Assembly: GCA_005656395.1 (NCBI GenBank)
Contig: SRSI01000044.1
Coordinates: forward strand, 620,001 to 684,000
Length of the DNA stretch: 64,000 bases
From: Strongyloides papillosus
Lineage: Eukaryota > Nematoda > Chromadorea > Rhabditida > Strongyloididae
Direction of reading: 5' to 3'
In this document: piece by piece, positions 39,179-48,912 of the stretch
How positions within the stretch are numbered: the first letter of the stretch is position 1
How the letters are laid out: each line of letters begins with the position of its first letter
Program-made: the position numbers and the translations under genes
Notes under the pieces: model-generated
The model's input: only the letters and a program-made list of their open reading frames with translations
The model's database searches: none
Told to the model about the DNA's origin: nothing

Positions 39179-39457
39179 TTACATTTGTTTGGTACATTTA
39201 TCATCATCATCTTTTCTCCTTAACTTCCCATAATAGTTCTCATTATTCTGTTGTATTATTTTGTTTCTTTCAATACAACATTCTCTGTTACAACGTTCAA
39301 GATATTCATACTCATGACGGAGTCTTTGTGTACCAGTATAACATTTATCATTACGACACTCTTGATTACCCTGACTTTCTTCACAATTTTTTGTGTTATT
39401 TAAATAATTAAAAATATAACTGGTTATATTTAATGTAATAGATGGTTTGGCAACCAT
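39179..39457 (-). CDS. Small Cys-rich charged protein, unknown
   Basis: This is a 92-residue open frame. It is supported by a strong splice acceptor (TTTTTTTTCAG) 7 nt before the ATG and by protein-like composition. Residues 1-20 are mildly hydrophobic but not a convincing signal peptide. Residues about 23-65 hold six Cys in a charged context (NCEES, ECRNDKC, RCNRECC), and the C-terminus is Lys/Asp-rich with one more Cys. I do not recognise the family. The acceptor may be for spliced-leader addition or may join an upstream exon that I could not find. The overlapping plus-strand frame at 39145-39411 is Tyr/His/Phe-rich and is probably the shadow. Confidence 0.5.
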   Translation of the reverse strand: MVAKPSITLNITSYIFNYLNNTKNCEESQGNQECRNDKCYTGTQRLRHEYEYLERCNRECCIERNKIIQQNNENYYGKLRRKDDDDKCTKQM

Positions 39458-39463
39458 AATTAT

Positions 39464-39465
39464 CT
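39464..39465 (-). promoter_or_regulatory. Splice acceptor upstream of small Cys-rich gene
   Basis: Polypyrimidine run then CAG, directly followed by ATAATT and the ATG. Confidence 0.5.
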
Positions 39466-41823
39466 GAAAAAAAAGGTTGATGACTCAATAACAATAAGGA
39501 AAATAAAAAATGTTTATTTTTTTTGTATTTTATTATCGTTAAATAAACGTATACATAAATACATATGCATATCTACATCAAATGATGTATAAAAATCATT
39601 GTGAAAACATAAAATTGTCTATCATAAAACTTGATAGTTAAAATAAAATAACTTTGAAAACATATATTTCTAATTCTTCTTATAAAGTACCTAATATAAA
39701 TATCATTAGTATTTGTTAAAAAGAAAATAGCATGTGTTAAAATAGTAAATAAATAAATGGGAAACAAAAAAATTTGTATTTAAAGGCACAAACATTAAAA
39801 GGAAAGGAAAAAAAGAAGTGATTATACCATTTATATTTTTTTATTTCAAAACAATATTAATTCCATGAAAAGACAATTGAAAGTAATAAATATATACATA
39901 TAAGTTTTGTTCTAACCCTTTCATTCTATAAATATCTTAACAATATATATATTAATATCAGATATTTGTTAGAAAAGTTAAAATTTCATTTTATTTATAA
40001 AAACTTCAAATAAGAGCATGCATATAAAAATTATATAAATGACAATATTTTATCATAAGGTTGAAATCTTTTATATATACATATTTTGTGTGTTAAATTA
40101 TAATGTACATTTAAAAGATAAACCAAAAAATAAAAAAAAGTTATGGAAATGATATATGTATAAAAGGAACGATATGATCCATTAATTTTTTAAATGTTTC
40201 ATTATTTTTTCTGGTTAATTAATATTTTATATAAATATGAACCATACTTGAGTATTTTAATGATAAAGAAAATTTAGCTAATTGAGAAGGATTACCGTTA
40301 GTTGTATGTAAATCTCTCTTTTTTCAACCACATCAAATATATTCATTTATAAAAATACATATAAAGTAAATATTACATAAAAATTTTTTAATGTAAATTA
40401 ATAGTTCAATATTTTCATTTTAAAAAAAATTTTTGTTTTTTTTAGATGAGTGCAAATGTTAAACTAATATAACTATCTTCACATACAACAATTAAATATT
40501 TTTTTATAACACTTCTGTTACTAATTAAAGATTATTTTTATATAAAATTTCAACATCCATCTTTTTTTCCTTTCAATTTCATATTAACATAATAATAAAA
40601 TGATTATTTTAAACTTGTTTTTTCCATATTTTTCATTCTCGATAATAAATGAAAAAGGTAAAAGAAATATAGTATTTTAATGGGAAATGAAAAAATTTGA
40701 TAAATATTTAATAAACATAATAATAACAAATCAACTAAAAACAATTTGTTATTAAAAAAAATTTTTCAACATCTCTCTTTTTAAAATGGGAGCGAGAAAC
40801 AGTAATTTGAAGCACATATATAATATATTTATTCAACTATGATCAGATATAATAGATATATCTACCACTCAATTTATATTAATCATTAATTTTTCCGGTA
40901 TATAAAAAAATAAAATTATTGTTATTTATTTATTTTAAAAATAAATTTTTTTATTTGTGTCTTTTGTTTTGTCCTCATTTTAAACCTTCATTTTACCTCA
41001 CTACAAAGAACATAGTCAGTTTTATTACGTCTATGTATATGAGGATAATAAATATATGTAGGTTGAAAATGATATAGGTAAAATATATATTTATATATTA
41101 TTTATAATTTTTTTCCACAAGTATGAGGTTAAAGGAACAATAAATAAAAAGAAGTCATTCAATTATCATTTGTAGTTCTTGAGTATTATTGCCGTAATAT
41201 GTTAAGATATCCTACTTCTCCTATCATCACCTGATCATTTTTATTGTTTAGTAATAAAAAAGATAAATTATATTAATATATTAATTATATATCATCCTTA
41301 TTTGAGATCACCATTCAATGAGGTGTATTTTATCATTTTCTAAAATATATATTTCAGGCATTTTAAATAAATATTATATTATTACTTATGTTAATTAATT
41401 CTCTTTTATATTCATTTAATTATTCTCATTTTCAAATATATATTGATTATCTTGAAGTTAGTGGATGTAACTAAGATGCTTTACATAATATCATTTGATT
41501 GTTAGAAAATGAAAGGATGAGTTTTGTTAACAACATTAACATATTTTTTTCATTAATATACCTCAAATTGGTTCTAACTGTTATATTGTTTATCTTTTTT
41601 TTAATCTCTATCTTCATTTTTTTCATCACCATCTCCTTTTCCACGTTTCTTAGGTGGTAAAGGGAGAATATATTATATGATTTGAACAGCTATCTAAATG
41701 TTAACAACTTGTAAAACGTTCACTCACTTAATTGATAGACTTTTTTAAAATTTTCTGTATTTAATTTTATTATATATTATATTTATTATTTACGGAAATT
41801 ACGTATGTATTATTCTATATTAC
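39466..41823. other. Intergenic DNA, divergent promoters
   Basis: About 2.4 kb of AT-rich DNA between the small minus-strand gene and the neuralized gene. A CT-rich patch near 41630-41660 is slightly less AT-rich. No gene, RNA or repeat is recognised. Confidence 0.45.
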
Positions 41824-41825
41824 AG
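41824..41825 (+). promoter_or_regulatory. Splice acceptor upstream of neuralized start
   Basis: CTATATTACAG, 15 nt before the ATG at 41841. Because the earlier in-frame ATG at 41805 lies before this acceptor, the acceptor decides the start. Confidence 0.55.
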
Positions 41826-41840
41826 AGAAATTATAAAAGA

Positions 41841-43926
41841 ATGGGATTAGGCCATAGTAGTGTCAGCAATCCTGATGTTTATTCATTAAATGAATTTGTA
41901 AATAGAGGAACACCAAATAATCCAAAAATTCAATTAAAATTTCACACAGTACGAGGTTCAAATTTGGAGTTGTCGCATGATAATAGAGTTGCTACCAGAC
42001 ACACATCATATAATAATGGTGTCGCTTTTACTAATAGGTTAGTAGTCTTTTTTTTATCCAAACAATAAATATCAATACTCTAATTTTATTATAGACCAAT
42101 TGAGATTGGTGAGCACGTGGTCTTTAGAATACGAGAAACAACTTCCGCCTGGTCAGGTGTATTGCGGTTAGGAGCAACTGTTCATAATCCATCAACTGAA
42201 TTTAGACACAACCCTGTCCCTGAATATACATGTCCAAATTTAACCGAGCAAGAAGGGTATTGGGCCAAATCTATTTCTTCTAGGTTATGTAGACCTAATA
42301 CTGTATTTCATATTATTTGTAATGAGAATCATGAAATTATATATGGAATAAATTTTCAAGAATACAGTACTTTTTTTAGATTTCCACCTGAAGCAACAAG
42401 ACTTTGGCTTATGATTGACATTTACGGAGAAACAACGTCTATTGAATTTTTAATAAATGCTGATGCACAAGAATTAAGAAGAACCCTTCAAGATAGTACT
42501 GATTCCTCATTTGAAGATGCAAGAAGTGATTCACCAATAGAAGGTAACATGAATGACTCTAGAAATCAAACACCTGATAACATTTCCTCCTCCAGAATAG
42601 ACTATCATTATGGCTCCGAGTACTTAGGTAAATCTATAAGATTTCAAGAATCATATAACTCTATTTTTAGCTCAACTTAGCAATGACGATCAAAGATTTC
42701 ATACGACAACTGGTGTTAATGTACTTTTAAGTAACAATGGACAGGTAGTAACATATGATAATTCAGGTGGTCGCAATACATATGTTTTTACTTGTAGACC
42801 AATTAAACCAAACGAAAGAATAAAATTATTAGTTAAAGACATTAGAACAAATTCTCGAGGACCATTCATTATTGGTGTTACTGTCAAGAAACCAAATGAA
42901 ATTGATCCTAATGAACTACCAAATAATCCTTCCTCATTGGAGGATAGAGAAGAATATTACCAATACTTTGAAATTCGTTCAATGTTAGCAAATAAGTATG
43001 ATTCTCTTTCTTTTTATTATACTGAATCTGGAAGGTTATTTTATTGTCTTCAGGATACTGATGATACAGAAGTTGGGCAAATTTTAACTTTACCACTTAT
43101 TTATTTATTTATGAAGTTAGAAGGGCCAATTGCATCTTTAAGGATGGTTGGTTATGAAAGTATTAGAGAAAGAAGTAGCAGTTTACCAAGTATTTCTGAT
43201 TACAATCCTCGGGAATACATTCATTCAATTGAACCATCAGAGTATGTAAGAAATTTATTAAATAGGATAAATGAAGGATCACCAAGAAATTCTCTTAGAA
43301 TTTCACAAAACAATCGTGAAAATTATTTAAGTAGTCGTCTTTCATCAAGTCCTAGTAGTGTAGGTAATCGTAGAAATATTTCCTATACACCGCCTTATTC
43401 TATACATACACCTGATCCAATAACATCAGAAACACCTATATTGAGTGCTTATAACAATAACATTCAAGCGTCTTCCGTTTCTTCAAGAACTGAAGGTACC
43501 TTTGGTTCTTCAACCCAAAATCCAATTGTCACAAGAGTATTAAATGGAAGAACTGTCTCAGATCTTCTAGAAAGTTCAAACAATTTGGAGAGAAGAGTAA
43601 ATACAATATTATCAGAAGCTGATGAGACATTAGCAAGATACAGAGCATACAGGACTACTACAACAGGAGATGGCGAAATAGAGGAAGTTGATGAGGAAAG
43701 TGGAAATGAGGAATCAATCTCAGAAGAGGATAACGAGAATATGGCAGAGCCAATAAATGAGGCAGATACATGTACAATATGCATTGAAAGAATCAAAAAT
43801 ATTTCATGCTATCCCTGTGGTCATCTATGTATGTGTAAAAGATGTTCCAAACAATTCAAAGGCCCAGGCAAAGCTTGTCCTATATGTAGAGGAAATATTG
43901 TTGATTTGGTAAGAATATTTAGATAA
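41841..43926 (+). CDS. Neuralized-type E3 ubiquitin ligase (two NHR domains plus RING)
   Basis: Three exons join in phase: 41841-42037, 42095-42627 and 42671-43926, with introns of 57 and 43 bp, giving 661 residues. The first NHR domain is at about residues 33-185 (FHTVRGSNLELS, then NGVAFTNRPIEIGEHVVFRI and WSGVLRLGATVHNP). The second, more diverged NHR is at about 250-395. A Ser/Asn/Pro-rich linker and an acidic stretch follow. A C3HC4 RING closes the protein at about 611-652 (CTICIERIKNISCYPCGHLCMC...CPICR). Neuralized ligases ubiquitinate Notch ligands and drive their endocytosis at the plasma membrane. The chosen start gives MGLGHS, an N-myristoylation consensus (Gly2, Ser6), as in mammalian NEURL1. 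That supports this ATG over the one at 41805. AATAAA lies about 111 nt past the stop. This is probably the single nematode neuralized gene. Confidence 0.93.
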
Positions 43927-45116
43927 CAAAAAAATTAAGATGAAAAAAATATAAATATTTTTTGTATCTTTATTCTTGCCTTAAAGTGTTAGATAAGTAT
44001 TCAAAAAGAAAACGAAAAATAATGAGACTAAAGTTAAATAAATATTGTTAAGGTCAATATTATGCAAAGTAAAGGAGTAATTTTTGAGTTAATTTCCAAT
44101 ATACGGATTTCATTATTATATATGTAAACAATATTTTGTTAATATTTTTTTATGTGTACTTTAAATATAATAACGAAAATATTAAATAAATAAAGAGATT
44201 ATTTTTTATAAATAATTTTTATAAATTTTTGTTGTTAGCAAAAGTTGACGTCATTGAATTGAGAGATTAAATATTGGAACATTTAAAAAATTAAAATTAA
44301 AAATAAAAATCATTAGAATTAATATGTCGTTGTTAACGTGTTAAGCGTTTGCTGGTTCCATTTAAAAAGGAAAAACGTTTTTTAGATTCAGAAATTGCAA
44401 AAAGACAGATTTTTAAGTTACTGAATAGTAAGATATTTTTCCATCAGAAAATTTTAAATATGTTAAAATCTTTGAATCAAATATTAATATTTTCTCTAAC
44501 TTATAATTCTTAATTAAATGCAAAATTAACTCTTCGTAAGCTTAGAGCTACTGCCTATTGTAGTATTAACTCAAGATTATAGTTAGAAAATCAATTTTAG
44601 ACTTTTCTTAAAATGATAATAACCTTGAATTTTAAGATGGCTATAGACAAATTAATAATAAAATAAAGTGTACAATATCTCTTAAAAAACAACATGTATC
44701 TTGTCGTAATAAATACCATATTTGGAAAGTGCATTTTTAAAATTGAAATTTATCTTTGAACATCATGATCTAATTTTAATAAAAGGCGATATTCAATTTA
44801 TAAGAACTATTAGCATTATTTTCTAGATTCCTTAGTTTACTGTTAAAAACAGAATTATTTTAATGTTCTTATATTGTTAATTAAGTAGCTTTCTATAATA
44901 TTTTTGTAATTATCTATAAAAAACTATAGCGCAAATAAAAAATATTTAATTTTATAAATATATAGGGAATAATAATCAAAAATGCCTCATAATTAACAAT
45001 AAAAAAATACTTTAAACAAATACACTTGTTAAAGATTTAATATTTATTTTCTTCATCACATTGTAATTATCTTAATTATCATTTGCATCATCAGTATGTT
45101 CTGTTTCAACTTCACT
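43927..45116. other. Intergenic DNA between convergent genes
   Basis: AT-rich with no long frame. The last 50 bases (45067-45116) are the conserved 3' region of the Lys-rich gene. They resemble the region downstream of the stop in its broken sister copy. Confidence 0.45.
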
Positions 45117-45494
45117 TTATTCATCTTCTTCAGCTGCTTTTTCAGATTTTGTTTTTGATGTTTCTTTCCTGTGAGCTGGCTTTGAGGACGATTTCTTGTT
45201 AATTGATCCTTTATTAATCTCTGTTTTTGGTTGTTTTTTGTGAACTGATCTTTTCTTGTTTTGTTTTTTATGAAGAGTACTTTTTTTATCAGTCTTGTCT
45301 AATTTGTAGATACCTATTTTGGTTTCAGTGGCGTGTAAATTATTGGCGCTGAGTTCTGCTGCTACGTGTTTTGTTTTTTTAGTTAAGTGATTTTTAGTAA
45401 GGTGATCTTTTCCAGTGATAGCATGTATACAATTAGCTGCAAAGGTAACAAAAATCAAAAATAAAGTAATATATTGTAAGTTTCTATAGATCAT
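45117..45494 (-). CDS. Secreted Lys-rich low-complexity protein, copy 1
   Basis: This is a 125-residue single-exon protein. Residues 1-25 form a signal peptide (MIYRNLQYITLFLIFVTFAANCIHA). The rest is extremely basic (Lys, Ser, Thr, His) with imperfect repeats of the KK-S-x-HKKQ type and an acidic end (EEDE). It is predicted to be secreted and disordered. I do not recognise it. A second, broken copy lies 1.7 kb upstream on the same strand with a matching promoter. Right after the TAA, in the same frame, the sequence reads SEVETEHTDDANDN, which resembles the equivalent position of copy 2. The ancestor may therefore have been longer, or the match may just be conserved 3' UTR. Confidence 0.75.
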   Translation of the reverse strand: MIYRNLQYITLFLIFVTFAANCIHAITGKDHLTKNHLTKKTKHVAAELSANNLHATETKIGIYKLDKTDKKSTLHKKQNKKRSVHKKQPKTEINKGSINKKSSSKPAHRKETSKTKSEKAAEEDE

Positions 45495-45544
45495 TGTTGA
45501 ACAATTATTTGTAAAAATGTTGCTTTTTTGTTAAATGTGATATT

Positions 45545-45552
45545 CTTTTATA
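45545..45552 (-). promoter_or_regulatory. TATA box of Lys-rich gene copy 1
   Basis: Minus-strand TATAAAAG 51-58 nt before the ATG, within a block shared with copy 2. Confidence 0.6.
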
Positions 45553-46687
45553 TAAAATTGTATTTACTAAGCAGACTTAAAAATAAATAGTAAATATTTT
45601 TGCAAATAATTTTTTTAAAAATAGTTTTGGTAATCAACTTTGTAAATATATTTAAATAAATATAACTAAAAAATTTGTTATATATTTAGAATAATAAATA
45701 TTAATTTGTAAAAATACAACATCTTATGCTAAGTTTTTGTCATTTTTATAACTTTTTAAAATAAAATAATTCCATATTTACTATACTAATCAAATTGCAT
45801 TTTATTTTTTAAGCGGACTGTAAAATATTTTTTAATAATAATTTCTCAATGTCTTCATTTAAGTATATTAACTTTCTTTTCTTCATAATGTTAATTTCTC
45901 TTGAATTAAAATTATTTATCCAATTAATTGATTTAAATTAATATAATTTTTAGCGTTAAAGTGTAAAAATTCTACATTAAATAAAATAATTTTTTAATAT
46001 AAAATTAATTTAAAAAACGATGTATTAATAGAGTTGTTGAGAAACATATTGCTTAATATTATTCAATTTAAATTTTTTGAAAAATTTGATTTATCGAATT
46101 ATCATTAAAATATGTTATTAATTAACAATTTATGTAAGGGTATTAAGATAATAAATTATTTAATAGAATCACCATAAAGGTATATATATATTATTAAGTT
46201 ACTAACGTTTGTTTGTTGTAGAAAAAAAGTAATAGCTTCTGGAAAGGCATTGAAGAAAATATGATCCTCCAGTATATATGAAAATGCCTTGTATAATTTT
46301 TCATTTTCGTTTGAAATATTTTTATTATAAATTAAATATTAGGTTAAGATTAATCATTAACTGTAATAAAGAAAGTATCACGATCACTTTATTTGTTGTA
46401 ATAAAAGTTTCATAAATTTTGGTATATAATTATCATGTTCATTATGTTTTCTAGACGTGATTAATAATAATTACATTTAAAATATTCATTCTATGAAAAA
46501 TAAATTTATTTTAAAATACTTTTAAAAAGATATAGAAAAAAATTAGTCGAAAAGTTTTTTAGATTAACAATAAAAAAGAGATTTAAATTGATGCATTTAC
46601 TAAAGATTTTTCTCTCGTTTGTTGGTCGTTATAATTATCTTCATCAGCATAATTATCATCGGTATGTTCTGTTTCAATTTGAGCTTC
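45553..46687. other. Spacer between the two Lys-rich gene copies
   Basis: AT-rich with no coding frame of its own. Its part nearest copy 1 resembles the sequence upstream of copy 2, so the duplication included the promoter. The part near copy 2 (46610-46687) is copy 2's decayed 3' end. Confidence 0.45.
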
Positions 46688-47212
46688 TTAACCTGTTTTT
46701 TGAGATTTCCCCTTTGGTGCTACTTTTTTATGAGTTGACTTTGATGAAGACTTTTTATGAATTGATCCTTTTTTATCATGATTTTCTTGTTTTTTTTATA
46801 GTTTGTGTCTGGTGAACTGATTCTTTCTTGCCATGAGTCTTTGGCTGCTTTTTTGTTTGTGCCTTTTGGACTGATCCTTTCTTACCATGTGTCTTTGGTT
46901 GAGCTTTGTGCACTGATCCTTTCTTACCATTTGTTTTTGGCTGTGCTTTATAGACTGATTCTTTTTTGTTTTGTTTTTTATGAATAGAGTGTTTTTTAGC
47001 TGCCTTTTTAGATTTAGGGATATCTGCTTTGTGTTCAGGATCATGTAAATCGTCGGCACCAAGTGCTTCTGTTGCATTTTTTGCTGTCGTTTTTTTAGTT
47101 AAGTGATTTTAAGAAGATTATTTAATCCTATGTTAGCTGGAATATAATTAGCTACAATTGTTGCAAAAATCAAAGATAAAACAATGACTCCTAAGTTTCT
47201 ATAAATCATCAT
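46688..47212 (-). pseudogene. Secreted Lys-rich protein, copy 2, frameshifted
   Basis: It starts with MMIYRNLG, a signal peptide like that of copy 1, and then loses frame near 47110. The next frame carries several copies of a unit of about 14 residues (KAQPKTHGKKGSVH and variants, four or more times). A second frame loss lies near 46800, after which the original style of sequence resumes and ends at TAA (46688-46690). With the frame losses it cannot make the full protein. Sequence read as GEAQIETEHTDD follows the stop, as in copy 1. The promoter TATA box is intact, so it may still be transcribed. The open frames on the plus strand here are shadows. Confidence 0.7.
46805..46985 (-). repeat. 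Internal coding repeat of about 14 codons
   Basis: Within broken copy 2, a unit coding for K-A-Q-P-K-T-x-G-K-K-x-S-V-(H/Q) recurs in tandem about four times with small changes. Copy 1 keeps only one or two diverged units, so repeat number has changed between copies. Confidence 0.65.
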
Positions 47213-47262
47213 TAAAAATATCAGTAATTAAAGAATGATGCTTTTCCGGGGAATGTGATATT

Positions 47263-47270
47263 CTTTTATA
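47263..47270 (-). promoter_or_regulatory. TATA box of Lys-rich gene copy 2
   Basis: TATAAAAG at the same distance from the start codon as in copy 1. Flanking sequence on both sides also matches copy 1. Confidence 0.55.
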
Positions 47271-47629
47271 TAAAATTGTGTTTACAAAGCACACTTTAAA
47301 ATAAATAACATATATTTTTGTAAATCATTATTTAACAAAAAAATGGTTTTTATAAGGAACTTTTAAATATATTTAAATTAATATTAAATAAAAAAATTTG
47401 TTATATATTTAGAATTATAAATAAAAGTTTTGTTTTAAAATTTTTATTCTCAGTTTTGTTATTTTTATTAATAAATATTAAAAATAGAATGATTAATTTA
47501 ATTTATAACAAATACCAAATGAACTAGAATTTATTCTAGCATTTTGTAGTTAGAGCGAATATTTTTCAACAAAGAATTCTGTAGATTAACTAATTTTAAG
47601 ATAGATTTATTAATTTTATATTATTGACG

Positions 47630-47960
47630 CATGAGTCCATTAAATCAAACTGTTTTATCCACTAGTACTTCGAATCTACTTATTTGGGGTCGGATTTAAT
47701 AAATTTACATGTTTTATACATGACTCTCTTGAATCCACACATTTTATTCGTAATTAATTCGAATCTCCACATTTTATGTTGAATTTAAAAATTCATATTA
47801 TTGATCTATGAATCTTTTCAATTTATTCATAAAAACATTAATTTTCTGAATCTACATAATTTAACTATTATTCTTTATTCCATAACTACTTCAATATAAG
47901 TGTTTTAACCTTGAATCCATCTCTTAAACTGAGGATCTCACTGAACCAAATTCTTCTACA
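47630..47960 (+). repeat. Diverged tandem repeat, period about 30 bp
   Basis: The motif TTGAATCYACA followed by a T-rich run recurs. GAATC or GAACC cores start at 47672, 47731, 47761, about 47810, 47848, 47913 and 47943. Most spacings are near 30 or 60 bp, with drift. The patch is less AT-rich than its surroundings. It looks like an old minisatellite. Confidence 0.45.
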
Positions 47961-48882
47961 AGGGATCTTTTTAATCCACCTGTACCACAATCATTAATCA
48001 CGTATTTTCTATTAGATAATCAAAGACAATTACTCCGAAATCTAAGTAGTAATTTTAAGTCCACAATTACGATTAACGACGAAATCTACCACAATCTCAT
48101 AGAGGAAACTGATCTAAATTACGGTTTAAATGGGGATTGAATTTGGTAATTTGAACCTAGTAGTACATCTCATGCATTCAGAAAGAAACTTTCATCTCAA
48201 TGTGATGATTTTTAGAACATCATCATGATGTGAGGACTAGGTTCTTAGTGTGGATAACAACACTATTAACTCTTGTCATCTACTAAATTAAAATCATATA
48301 TGCATTAAATATTTTTTATTAATATTTAGACGTCAGTTATGTTAATTTTTGTCTTAAGTTTATAATAAAGTCGTTCTTAAGTACTTCAAGTTGATTCTAC
48401 TTATTTAAATAATAGACTGGTACATAAACATTTAAAATGTATCACTTGTAGCTATGGATTTCCATGTTATTTTATGTTTGTTCTTAAAATACATGTAAAA
48501 TCTCTAAGAAATTACTTTACATCTTTATTTCGACATATTATTAAAATAAAACAATTAATATAATCAATTCAGTTTAGACATAAATTTTTTTTTCACATAA
48601 ACTTTTGATTATATAATATTACAATAAAAACATATTTATATTGTAAAATATTTATTATTATTAAGAAATAGAGATTCCTTTATGGGGGAAATTCAATATA
48701 AATGTATTTCATAAATATTTATTAAAGTTTATTTATTACACACAAAAAAATAAAAAGGACAAATTTTAACAATTCTATCTATAATGCAAAAAAATGTCCC
48801 TCCATTTTAAAAAATTGAATATTATTAAAATTTTTAAAACTGTCAGGCGATAGCAAAAATTTTTAAACAACGCAAAATATTG

Positions 48883-48912
48883 GGTTGTCGCATACATTTT
48901 GCCGTTTTTTAC
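48883..48912 (+). mobile_element. Solo mariner-like terminal repeat
   Basis: GGTTGTCGCATACATTTTGC with the following bases up to TTTTTTAC resembles the terminal repeat of the mariner relic at 8340-9218 (GGTTGTCGCAAAAG...). I found no second end or transposase nearby, so it is a remnant or chance. Confidence 0.4.

Noticed and set aside
46588..46987. Plus-strand frames opposite the Lys-rich gene copy 2
   Set aside because: The Leu/Phe-rich composition is what the reverse of a Lys/Gln-rich coding repeat gives. The minus strand carries the signal peptide and promoter.
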